Assembly: GCF_000090795.2 (NCBI RefSeq)
Contig: NW_003546324.1
Location: 227,560 to 264,572, forward strand
Source of the DNA: Amphimedon queenslandica
Lineage: Eukaryota; Porifera; Demospongiae; Haplosclerida; Niphatidae
Length of the DNA stretch: 37,013 bases
Direction: 5' to 3'
This document shows, piece by piece, positions 13,501 through 24,300 of the stretch. Under the pieces are notes generated by a model. It was not told the DNA's origin and did no database searches. It saw nothing but the letters and a program-made list of their open reading frames with translations. Within the stretch, counting starts at the first letter, position 1. Each line of letters starts with the position of its first letter. The position numbers and the translations under genes are program-made.

Positions 13501-16500
13501 GCAGCTTATACTTTACCATATGGAGAATATCCTAGTTGCCTGCAAATTACACTGGCTTCAGCATTATGCCAATATTTTTGACGACATATAGTATGCCATA
13601 CTCCTTCAACACATATGAAAACCATGCCATAGTAATGATTACTAAGACTAATTGCTCCATTTTTACATTGCTCTAAAAATGATTACAATTGTGAATATTT
13701 TTATTATTGTATTCACATACCAGCACATGTGATGTATACTCCTTGATAACAATATTGTGCAACTGAGTCAAGATTATAACTACAAGAACTCAACCTGCTT
13801 TCACTACGACCACAACTATATCTGACATATGACGTGGGCTGTTTCCCATCATGTGAAGTAGTTAAAAAGCTGTTGTCTGTTGGAATTAAATACCATAGAT
13901 TATGTACACACAGTTACAATATTTGAGCATACCATATTTGGTGTAGCCTAGCTGATAACACAACACATTGGTATTTTCTATAGTCCAATAATAGTTGTTA
14001 TTACAAATGGTAGCCCAAACTCCATTAGTAAATACTTGAAGAAGTCCAGTGTTATTTGTATTAGCTCCATGTAATCTAAATTCACCTTCAACATAATTGG
14101 CAAGGCTTGCAACTGTACCTATCAATTATCTTATACTTGGAATATAAAGCTTGATTTGAACTAACCCACTTCTTGACAGAATACAGAAAGAGTGTTGTCA
14201 ATAGGACAACTCCCTTGTCTCTGATGTTCACACTGAAAAATACTTGATTCATTACCATAACATTTGATGTTAAAGAGTCCATAAGGATATATTCTGTCAT
14301 TCCAGACACCATAATAGCTTTTTGCACCTAGTAACAAGTACAAAATAATGTAGTTACAGATAAGTTTACAGTGTAAAAATTAGCATTCTTAGAGTCCAGC
14401 ATACATAAGGCAACATTGTTGCCACTATCTTATCAAAGTGATTTCTCTCAAAATTTAAAAAAGGTAAAATGTAATACATTAAGCAAAATTAATATTTGAA
14501 CATCACAGCAACAGGTTTAATCTTTCCTTTTAAAACAAGTGGGGATAAAAACACTAAAACACTATACAGTACTATGTAATACCATAAAGAGAGAACCCAA
14601 GACTAGAGCAAATAACACTTGCAAGTTCATTGTATCCTGTGTTACCACTTCCACATATTTTGAACCAGGAACCATTTACACAAGCTTTAATGTTACCAGC
14701 ATTACTCAATGCACTAGAATATAATTCAAGTGATCCATCAATACAGGGGCCTATAATGAGATAAAAAATTAATCAGACACAGTAACATATGGCTATAATA
14801 CATGTACCTTCACATGCCACACCAACTTCTTGATAATTATTGCAATAGAAACCAGTTGGATACCTAGACTTAATGCAATGTCTTAAGTTCAATGAATTGT
14901 ATTGACAAGATAAAGAATAGAGAACAATTGGAAGGTTTCCAATGCCAAAATGAGAATCACTAAAAAATTCACCACCTAATCTATGATAATGTAATCGTAA
15001 AGAGGATAATGCCTTTACCTTGATAGCCTAACTGCCTACACACAGTGTAAGTATTGTAGTTATTCCAGTTTGTATCACACACTGAACCCCACATTCCATT
15101 CACACAATACTCTACTCTTCCTTCAAATTGATTTGATCCATCAGTTAGCCTGAGATCACCTGAGGTACAACTGGAATTGATTACACCAGGTACTGAAAAC
15201 CTATAATGTTAACATACAAAAAATATTTGCTGCTTACATTGACAGATAACAGCAGAATCATCTTGATTATTGCAAGAATAGTCATTAATTCCATTCATAG
15301 GGCAATCCCACAGTGATTCCTCAGTCCCAGTACAGTTTAGATCATTGATATGCACATACCACACAGATTCAGTAAAGGAGTTAATAATGGCTGTAGCGCC
15401 TACAAGGATTATATACTTAAAAACATAAGTTTTTTTTAATTAGAAAATACAAAAGTAGTTCTTAATAACAGAATAATGTCTGATTTATTACCATAAGGTG
15501 AATATCCAAGTGTTCTACAAACCACACTAGCATCTTTATTATCCCAAAAGTCATCACAAATTGTTCCCCAGGCATTATTGACACAAACTTGAACTCGTCC
15601 ATATCTCCTGAAGTAGCTACCAGATTCACTGTATAAACGTATTGTTCCATTTTGACATGGAGCTGCAAGTATAAAAAATACATGAGTAAAGGTCATTATC
15701 AAATTGGGTGTGAAAAGCCCATGCAGGCACAATAATATCATACCGTACAAGTAGTAAATTATAATTTTTTTTTAATTTTGAGAAAATTACTTTTTTATTT
15801 TCACATGTGCATGTACATACACATGCTGTGCATGTGCAGTCTTTTCAAAACAGCATTAATTTTATGGCTAAGAAATCACTTACAAAATTTTCAAAATTAA
15901 ACAACTCATGGAACTTTATTTACAGAAGTTCATTCAGCCAATAATGAATACCTATTATCTACTCTTGATACCATTAATAACTTTAATTACAATAACAAAT
16001 AAATAATCTTTATAATCATGTAATCTGATGGGCCTTTTGCATGTGGCATGTCAAAAATAGTACCTTCACACTTTAAACCAGCATCATAATCATGGCCACA
16101 ATAATGAATATCATGAAAATAACTATGCTGGCAGCCTAAGAGACTAGTTTCCTGTCCAGTGCACCTTAGTTTTGATAAGAATATAGGTCCACTGCCTCCT
16201 CCAAATCTTGTGTTTTTTAAATAAACCTCAGAGCCTATATAGACATGATAGTAGTTAGACAAACTGTAAATTCTTGGAATAAAGTAACTCTGAGAATAAT
16301 TTTTAAAGTAATAATAACTGTTATTAGTAAGAAAAACAGACCATAAAATTGACAATATTTGCTTTATTCTAATTTCTAAGTACAAATGGTTGCACCAAAA
16401 CTTTCAGTTACACAGCATGCATTTTTACCTATTTCCATGTGTCCCAGCTGCCTACATACAACATTAGCCTGAACAGAATTCCAGTATATTGAGGTAGTGA

Positions 16501-17754
16501 AAGAAAAATAATTTGGTTGATAAGAGCAAACAGTTCCCCAAGCCTTATTGATGCAAATTTCAACTCTTCCTTCATACTTAGTCTGACCATCTTCTAGCCT
16601 GACATCACCATCTTCACAATTGGACATTGGAGTGTTAGAGCCTGTGACAGAGCAGAAAATACATGTATATGAACTCAATTAAGAGTAAACTTACCTTGGC
16701 AAATTACTGATGCATCATGATTACTTGGGCAATTGTAATCAGTCAAACTATTATAAGGACAGTCGAGAAACTCGTTTTCATTTCCAGTACAGTTTAAATC
16801 AACAACCACCTGTTGCCAAGTGGAATCATACGAAAAGGCAATGGCTCCTATTAAAAGATCAAGAAAATAATAATGCTTAATATGATGTTACATAATAATA
16901 ATTAAGCTATGCCATAGAGTACTTTAATTTAGCGAAATTTTTTTTGGTGATTGACAAGCAAAATCACCTATACTATAACAGCCAATCCGCCAATCAGTAA
17001 TTCACGTATACAAGAAAATCAAAAACTGCTAAATGCATCAATTACAATTTTACAGCAAAATCGCCAATTTAAAGAGCCAATTTAAACCTGCTATCGATAA
17101 AAATGATGCAATCAAAGCAATCTTGGCTTTCTAATTACTGTAAATAAATAACTTCATTATACTTTAAAAAGGTATACAACAGGCCTTCATATATTGACTA
17201 ATCTATAACACCATCAGCTCTGTGAACAATTAATACTCCATTTTAAACATGAATTATGGTGAGGAGAATATTAGGCAGTTAGGAACTACAACACTGAGAC
17301 ACAACACTGTACACATATTTGTTAAAATAAATATGGTTGAAACTGTGCAAGATTACATGCCACAGCCGCTCAATGGAAACTAAACTTCTTTTGGGTCTGC
17401 CTCATTTGAAATTACAATCTGTTCTACTACCTTGAAGCAGGTGCCAACGGTGCCATTATATTAGGAAATCATTAATATTAGTTTTACCATATGGAGAATA
17501 TCCCAGTTGCCTGCAAATAACACTGGCATCATTGCCATCCCAGAAATCACTGCAGATCCTGCCTAGGGTTCCATTTATGCAAACTTCCACAAGACCGTGT
17601 GCTTGCGGCGTAATCCCCTAAAACCAATGAAAGTCTCAAATCAAAAAACATGCAAAGTACTATGTTTACTAACCACATAGCCATGTGTACACTCCTGTGA
17701 AGAATATCTCACACATAATGTTGTGAAAATTAGCGATAAAATGAGCAGCCTCAT
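787..17754 (-). CDS. Giant SRCR-array / TIG / AMOP / VWD / EGF type I membrane receptor (59 exons, ~3532 aa)
   Basis: The reading frame starts at ATG 17752-17754 with a signal peptide ([20 protein letters not shown]) and ends at the stop at 787. I joined 59 exons at GT..AG sites; their lengths total 10,599 nt, divisible by three, with no internal stop. Domain order is signal peptide, 24 SRCR domains, IPT/TIG-like, AMOP, VWD, two EGF-like, one transmembrane helix, and a cytoplasmic tail of about 35 residues. SRCR domains are scavenger-receptor ligand-binding modules common in sponge surface proteins. The TIG-AMOP-VWD-EGF-TM part resembles the membrane-proximal half of the SUSD2/MUC4 family. 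The protein is probably an adhesion or recognition receptor; the ligand is unknown. Introns in the SRCR part are phase 1, so domains can be added or lost without frame change. It is transcribed divergently from FAM91A1. Single exon edges could be off by a few bases. Confidence 0.88.
1606..2869 (-). other. VWD domain and post-VWD region (exons 54-56)
   Basis: Exons are 2318-2869, 2134-2270 and 1606-1726. The first opens with [20 protein letters not shown], the GDPH calcium/autocleavage-type motif of von Willebrand D domains, and ends with [14 protein letters not shown], the conserved GLxGxxNGxxxDD motif. The second encodes [19 protein letters not shown] and the third [20 protein letters not shown], both typical of the region after VWD in SUSD2/MUC4-type proteins. 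The 515 bp intron before it (2870-3384) shows nothing further. Confidence 0.82.
3385..4283 (-). other. Basic helical linker plus AMOP domain (exons 51-53)
   Basis: Exons are 3745-4283, 3571-3683 and 3385-3516. The first begins with a linker, then a strongly basic helical stretch of about 45 residues ([19 protein letters not shown] is its core), then AGCELW...LPPCPC...CYRQ. The second carries [14 protein letters not shown] and the third [20 protein letters not shown]. The spacing W-x(n)-PCPC, GxxQQCCY and CxxYYxxRP is the AMOP signature (adhesion-associated domain of MUC4 and other proteins). Intron phases here are 2 and 1, unlike the SRCR part, which suggests this module has a separate origin. 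Confidence 0.78.
4338..4810 (-). other. IPT/TIG-like domain (exons 49-50: 4553-4810, 4338-4498)
   Basis: The first exon encodes [20 protein letters not shown] followed by a C-x-F-G strand and a CVTPFG strand. This is the IPT/TIG (immunoglobulin-like) signature found before AMOP in mucin-like animal proteins. The second exon continues with a [12 protein letters not shown] strand and several N-glycosylation sequons, matching the linker sheet between TIG and AMOP in that family. The join is phase 1 and the second exon ends in phase 0. Confidence 0.7.
4861..11962 (-). other. SRCR domains 11-24 (exons 22-48)
   Basis: Exon pairs: SRCR11 11798-11962 and 11567-11734; SRCR12 11174-11350 and 10957-11124; SRCR13 10748-10912 and 10538-10696; SRCR14 10305-10487 and 10098-10259; SRCR15 9892-10053 and 9697-9849; SRCR16 9464-9646 and 9241-9414; SRCR17 a single exon 8873-9196; SRCR18 8649-8825 and 8446-8601; SRCR19 7757-7915 and 7541-7705; SRCR20 7310-7489 and 7087-7257; SRCR21 6388-6543 and 6163-6339; SRCR22 5935-6114 and 5716-5883; SRCR23 5508-5669 and 5290-5454; SRCR24 5070-5249 and 4861-5025. 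All have the full set of eight cysteines; SRCR18 has one more (RAC). Several bear N-x-S/T glycosylation sequons. The donor of the first SRCR21 exon is the weak GTTTGT. Introns 6544-7086 and 7916-8445 are over 500 bp and contain no exon I can support. Confidence 0.85.
12025..17617 (-). other. SRCR domains 1-10 (exons 2-21)
   Basis: Each domain is built from an N-half exon (C..G.VRL..G....GRVEVC..WGT.C....DA.VVCRQLGY) and a C-half exon (G.....L..L.C.G.E..L..C......C...DA.V.C.G). Exon pairs: SRCR1 17488-17617 and 16695-16847; SRCR2 16429-16641 and 16064-16234; SRCR3 15492-15662 and 15238-15399; SRCR4 15019-15192 and 14808-14975; SRCR5 14583-14750 and 14166-14327; SRCR6 13933-14118 and 13721-13876; SRCR7 13517-13672 and 13299-13466; SRCR8 13070-13246 and 12858-13025; SRCR9 12645-12812 and 12443-12595; SRCR10 12220-12396 and 12025-12165. 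SRCR2 has an insertion between its WGTVC and VVC cysteines. SRCR6 lacks the extra N-terminal cysteine pair. SRCR8 lacks the WGT.C cysteine and the penultimate cysteine. The intron between the SRCR1 halves (16848-17487) and the one at 15663-16063 hold no further exon that I can see. Confidence 0.85.
17674..17754 (-). other. Exon 1: start codon and signal peptide of the SRCR receptor
   Basis: The exon encodes 27 residues: a hydrophobic leader followed by ECTHGYV, which supplies the first cysteine of SRCR domain 1. The donor is GTTAGT and the exon ends in phase 0, unlike the phase-1 introns that follow. No other in-frame ATG with a hydrophobic leader precedes it, which decides the start. Confidence 0.85.
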
Positions 17755-17926
17755 TGCCAGGTGGCTGTCAGCAATTAAGGATAGAGACTCAGTCACAGCT
17801 CCAGTAGGCAGGGGAATGATCCGGCTTGGCCTCTTGAGACACTCGCTAGGCCGGGCGAGGTAGCTCCAGGTTAAGTTGTCCTAGCTCGTAGGTGTGGTAT
17901 GACAATAGACAATGCAAAATATGACG

Positions 17927-17959
17927 ATCTATTGTTATATTTCGCATATGACAATAGAT
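17927..17959. promoter_or_regulatory. Inverted repeat (14 bp arms, 5 bp loop) between the divergent genes
   Basis: Arms 17927-17940 and 17946-17959 (ATCTATTGTTATAT against its complement) match at 13 of 14 positions. It lies 173 bp upstream of the receptor start codon. It could be a protein-binding dyad or a small mobile-element remnant. Confidence 0.35.
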
Positions 17960-18259
17960 TTAATTCACTATTAGTCTTTCAACAGCAATATTGCAAAAAA
18001 ACTTCGGGATTTTTACAAACTTATGTCACGAACAGAACTGATAAAACACTAACACTAAAATTTTCTTTCACTTAAGATTCAAGAATAACAATTAATATTA
18101 CATTATTCCAAGGCTAATTCACAGTTCACAATGTTTTGAAAAATGCAACTTTCATGGCTATAATTGTGAAGTCACTAGAGAATACCAGGATAGTTAGACT
18201 ACAAGTACAAAGTAACCATGCACATCAACAAAATTCCACAAAGTGAAAGTCCTTGGTTG

Positions 18260-18275
18260 CACGTGATTACACGTG
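18260..18275. promoter_or_regulatory. Two CACGTG E-boxes 10 bp apart in the shared promoter
   Basis: CACGTG occurs at 18260-18265 and 18270-18275, about 100 bp upstream of the FAM91A1 start codon and 500 bp from the receptor start. This palindrome is the USF/MITF/TFE bHLH-zip binding site. Two sites one helical turn apart is more than expected in AT-rich DNA. Function is inferred. Confidence 0.5.
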
Positions 18276-18289
18276 ACAATACAAGCGTA

Positions 18290-18301
18290 TGCGCATGCGC
18301 A
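18290..18301. promoter_or_regulatory. NRF1-type palindrome TGCGCATGCGCA
   Basis: Perfect 12 bp match to the NRF1 consensus, 74 bp before the FAM91A1 ATG. NRF1 sites mark broad housekeeping promoters in animals, fitting a ubiquitous trafficking gene. It probably lies close to the transcription start. Confidence 0.6.
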
Positions 18302-18374
18302 AGTTACCACAGGCGTGGGTGAGTGGGTGTATTATTATTTTATTAGTAGGTGTGGTGTCCTTGAAAGAAGCTCG

Positions 18375-21300
18375 ATGGCTACTGTGAGTGAAGATCTCGG
18401 ATTCTACATAAAGCAACATGTACCGTGGGCTAGACTGCCTCCTCCATTAAAAGAGGTATTGTAATGTGGTATTTAATTAATTTAGTTTCACTTTTAGTCT
18501 TTGAGTAACAATCACATTGCTTATGAGAGGTCAATTGTTGACTTTAGTATAACAAACCAGTTGATATGGAGAAGCAGTATGGGTAAGATCACATGACCTT
18601 GTACAATGTCATAAACTATGTGATAGTTCGACAGATAATAAAAAATGAAAAGAAATATTATGAAGACGTTTTGCAACACTGTCGCTCTCAATTATTGGTT
18701 AGTTTTGTTACCGTGTCCTCTTTATTGCCACTCCCCTTTAGTTATATCCTTATCACTTGCAAGACCAGTTTGTCCAAGGTCTCAAAGTGACACCTTTTGA
18801 ATATTATAAGAGTATTCTTGAGATGATTATGATTGATCAACGGAGTTATGATTCATTACCTAATTTCACAGCCAGAGATTGTAAATTATTATTATTATTA
18901 TACTTTTTATTTTTATTTAATGCATGTACATGTAGGTTTTAGGTTAATTGGTATTGGCAGAAATGAATATATTGATATCATGAACAAGTACAGATCAAAA
19001 GTAATGATAAGAGATGTTAAATCATTAATTATTCATCATTAATTATTATTATTATTATCAATTATTATCATTTTTTATTTAGAGGTTTTGGAAGAAGAGG
19101 TCGCCTAATGAGTATCTTCCAGTATCACCAAAAGAAGACATCTCCATTGATTCATACTGGCTGATAAATGTAGGATATGTTACTGAAGAAGAGATTGAAG
19201 TATGTTTGCATTGTTTTATTTGTTCACTAATCACTGCTTTTGAAAAGATAGTTCTGTACTTTGTTTATTTAATTACTGTCAATTTTTATTAGTACGTGTA
19301 GTAGTATAGGTTACACAAGCTTTCCCTCAAAGCATCCTAACTGCTACACGTAAGTGTGAGGCTTTGAGCTAAACAGCTTTCTTTATGAGCTAACAAGCAC
19401 TACAATACACTACATGGCATTTTTAACTACGAAAAACTCATAAAAATACAATTTAGATCAAATTCAGCTCATACATCCTTCACAACATAAGAACATAAGA
19501 ACATGCATATGTGTTTAAAAATTATTAAAAAAACATATTCCGTCAACTTTAAATTTTCTCAAGAATGACTAGGAGAGAATATTTTATTTTTATGTTTTTT
19601 CTGATACTTACACGTATACTTGTTCTTAATTGGCTTGCAAAGCAATATACATGATTATTATTATTGTTATTTATTATTATTATTAGAAATGCAGTGTTGA
19701 AGAACACAGGTTGATTGATAACATCATAGCCAGCAAGAAAGGACTGACTGCTGGAACATGCGATAAAGAAATGATTCACCGTAAGTACATGTACGTAACA
19801 ACTCAGGTTTTTCCACTAGATTTTGGCGTAGTGCATGCAGTTTCTCTAAAATTTGATGAAGTACCATATGTATATGTGCAGTACATATCAAAAAAAAGGC
19901 TAAGTAGCTACCCCGCAGTTACTCTACTTTTGCGTAGGTAGTTCATTGCTCCTTCTCTGCACATGCTTACTGCAACAGTAGCAGGACAGTAGTGCGACAG
20001 TAGAAGACAGTAGCGCGACAGTAGAAGACAATAGCATGACAGTAGAAGACAGTAGCGTGACAGTAGAATCGAGCAAAAACATCCTAAACAGGCTTCTAGA
20101 AGGAGAGAGTGGCAATATAGATGAACTTGGAGAGGACAGACAGCCAAAAGAAGCATCCACAAGTTCTACTACAGTACATGTGACTGGGTGGGATCGCAGC
20201 ATAACACAGCAAAGAGTAATGAAGAGTAGTGAAGTAGTAGCGAAGTAGTAGCAAAGTACCTACGAACTACCTTCAAGGTTCTCTTCTCTACTGTACCCTA
20301 CTTAGCCTTTTTTTATGTACATGTACTACATTTACACATGTATGCGGGTTTTTTTTTCAAAATTGTTGTAAAGAAATTTTAGCTGATTCCAATAAAAATT
20401 GTGATATACGAATAAACATGTTCCTTCAAAATTTGGCTAAAGACCCTGTAGTGTACTTTAGTGCATGCACATCTACATGTGCATGGTCTTACATTCAGTA
20501 GATTAGAGTTTGGCTAGTTGTCTTTAATCGAATATAATCGAATACATAATGTACACGCCTGTTCTTGTCTTGTGTAGAAAGATTGAACTGATTACATATT
20601 TTTAATGAATTTTAAAAGTTACTCAAAAATTTGGCCAAAGTTTTTGTAATATAAATGTTCATGTACATTGTGCATGTAGTTCAAGGTCTTTGGCCATTTT
20701 TTTTCAATTTTAAATTATTAAGAAAAAATTTTCAATTTTTATACACATAATTTTAAAGGCATATTTGTGTGCTGTGTGGAAATTTCCAACTGATTTCAAT
20801 ATAAATTGACTTTTAACAAATTTATAAATTTACATGTGTAATTGTTCCAAAATCAGACCATGCAAAGACCCTTTCATTACCATATGCTAAATTTTACCAA
20901 AAATGACTGTAGGATTGAATTTTTTATTTTTTGATATGTTTATGTGCATGTTTTTTATGTTGTATAGCATGTTTGAACTGAATTTGATTTTTTTAGAATT
21001 TTTAATGTTTTACTCAAAAATTGTGTCAAAGTACAGGCACATGTACGTGTACAAGGTCTTTGCTAAATTTCACGAATATGACTAGGACAGAATTTTTTGT
21101 TTTCAAATTTTCTTCTGATACTGTACTTACATGTACATGTACATAATTTTACATGTACACATGTGTTCTTGCATGTACATGTTCTTTGTGTAGTAAGTTT
21201 GAGCTGATTGTGTTAAAGCTAATTTGATTATTTATGAATTTTAAAGTTGCCGTTTTAGTTCGCTTATTTAATGATTTATTAATTTGTTTATTAATAGGTT

Positions 21301-24300
21301 TATATAACAGACAGCTGATATACTGTGTGATACCAATAGATGATGATGATTACATTGTAGTCCCTCCTTTAAAAGGATTTGTAATGAACAGGGTCTCTGG
21401 GGATTATTTCGAAACGTTGCTATATAAAGTGTTTGTTACTATTAATGAACACACTACTGTCAGTGAACTCGCCAATGTACTTCAGATTGATCTACAACAA
21501 GTTAAAGTAAATATTTAATACATTATTACATCTACATGTACTGTACATGTATGTACGTGTAGTGTAGATATAAAGAAATATTCATGTACATGTGTACATT
21601 GTGTAATTGTACAAAAATTAATAAAGTGACATACATGTACTTCATGTACTCTACATGTACAAAAGATAACTATTTACAAAAATACATATACAGTATGCTG
21701 ATCTCTGTTAGAAGATCAGCAGTTATATCCCGAAGTTCATTATGTCTCAGAGATGGAAAGCCACCACATTTACAGTTGAGAGCATGCTCAATTGACATAC
21801 TTGAGCCACAGACACAATGAGAGGACAAATGAAGAGGAGTCCAGCCATACCTGAGACACAGTGCATCACGAAATGCACCTTTATGGAGGGCAAAACTGTG
21901 CTCCTTGATAGGTAGGGCAGTGAGCCAGGAGGAGGCACCCGATTCACTAGCTGCTTCTAGACAGCGTAATGAAGAGGTGTCAAGTAATAGAGTCTCGTAG
22001 GTTGGAAATAAGAGCGTCTAGGTTTTCTTTGTGACTCTGTTTCACTTGATTCTTTNNNNNNNNNNNNNNNNNNNNNNNNNNNNNNNNNNNNNNNNNNNNN
22101 NNNNNNNNNNNNNNNNNNNNNNNNNNNNNNNNNNNNNNNNNNNNNNNNNNNNNNNNNNNNNNNNNNNNNNNNNNNNNNNNNNNNNNNNNNNNNNNNNNNN
22201 NNNNNNNNNNNNNNNNNNNNNNNNNNNNNNNNNNNNNNNNNNNNNNNNNNNNNNNNNNNNCCAAATCTGAGCCAGCAGAACACAAGCTCTACCCACCACT
22301 TATGTAACTCATTCAATTGACCAAGTGCTGCAGCGTCATCAGCATACCAAACTTGAGATACTGTGTATTTGTGAAGGAGACGAATGAGAGGGAGAATACC
22401 AATAGCATACATCGCCATAGCTAGAGGATCACCTTGAGTTGTGCCCTCAGCAGAGAACATGATCTCACCATCGATGGAAAGAGGAACCTCAAGGCGGTAA
22501 CAATTAATTAGAATAGTAGAGAGTGATGGACAGAGATTCTTAATATTGATCAGGGCCAGGTTACGGTTGAGCGAGTTGAATGCATTAGATGCATCAACAA
22601 ACAAAACAGCTTCACACTCTACTGAATCAAAAATATTTCTGACAGCATGAACTGCTCCTTCACATCCTCCTACATTACTACATGTACATGTAGCATAATT
22701 TTTTAAGAATTATAAAAGACAATTATTATTTTTGCATGTAATTCAATATAATAATAATTATAGTATTGTTATTATTATTGTTTATTTGATACATGCTATA
22801 TCAACATTGCAGTGAGTGATTGAGCCAATTTGTTAATAGTTGTTAATAATTATTGTTTTACACACTCACACAATTCCCTACATACATGTACACTTACAGA
22901 AAAGTAACCACATGTACATGTACACGTACATGTACATGAAAAAGCTCCATCAGGCAAATGACTAAAGGCTATAGCTTTCCATTATTTCATTTTTTGACAC
23001 ATACACATGCATACATGTACATGTACATGTACATGTACATGTACAATACATACATGCAAATTTTACAGAATGAATAGCTTGCAAACTGCATTATGTGGCA
23101 ATTGAGATGCAGAATTTTGTGATTTTAATTTTTGCAATGGAGCAAAAAACACAAAAATTGTGAAATTATTTTACTACAAAAATAAATTGGTACATGTATA
23201 CAGTATTTAGTTCACTTACTGTGAAACCTTGCATGTGAAAAAGGTGACCACTACATGTACATGCAGTACATGTACATGTACAACATATACATGTAGTACA
23301 TTGTACATATTTGTACATGTAATTATACTTACTGTTCATGTAGTATTTATTGTTAATGTAATTTGTTACTTCTCTTAATGTTCCACTAGAATGCAGTATC
23401 AGTATTCATTAGATTGGGATTTGCTTATAAGAAAAAACAAGATAATTTTGATTATGATAAGTCATGGACTGAAGTAGGCGGGGCTGATGTGGGCGTGACC
23501 AAAAGTGTTCCTGTTGCCAATATTATTACTATCAATGATGAACCAACAAAAATGGAATTAAATTATAAAAGTTTTGACTTATTGATGGAAGATCTGTTAT
23601 TGGATACTAAAGAGACTGAATCACCTATTAGTGTGATTGGACGATTTGGACCAGGTGAGTATTGATAGGTATACAGGTCAATTGAGTAAAAATGGAAGAT
23701 TTACAAGTGTTTTATAAGTGTTGTGTGCTCACAATACTTACAGTGTACTGCTGGGGTGATGAAATTTTTCATGTTAATAAGTCAATCAATGGGGGGGGAA
23801 GTGCCCCCTCTGCCCCCCCCTAAATGAAGCCCTGAACACTTGTAATAATTGCATTTACATGTACAACTATACACATTTTTTAGCCAAATACGCATAATAG
23901 TGTACATGTACATGAACTTGTATGTGTTATTTTGATGTATCCAAGTGTAAACTGATTTTGTCGGGATTAAATTTCCTTCAATATTAGACCAAAGTCCATC
24001 AATGACATGTACCGTATTAGCTTGATTAAACGCCCGGGCGTTTATTTCTTAACAGGAAAAAAATCAGGTAAAAAAAACAAAAAAGCCTCTAGGGGATTCG
24101 AACCCCCGATCTTCAAGCTTTCCGAACTGTACTCCAACAGTTACGCTATCTGGCACAATCTACATGTAAATCCTGTGGCACATATACTGGGTAAAATTAT
24201 GCGTATCTATAGTTAGAAAATATTTAGCATGTTTGTTTGTTTGAGCAGGGTGTTTATTCGAGCAAATACGGTACATATGTACACGTACATGTATGCGTAT

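Noticed and set aside
20036-20248. 70-codon frame inside the TIR element of intron 7
   Set aside because: Starts within the 21 bp minisatellite and has no similarity; low-complexity artefact.
22990-23330. CRISPR-like array from repeated TACATG blocks
   Set aside because: Simple self-complementary microsatellite without spacers; the genome is eukaryotic.
24084-24158. Functional tRNA gene
   Set aside because: A and B boxes are good, but the acceptor stem does not pair and no proper anticodon stem is seen.
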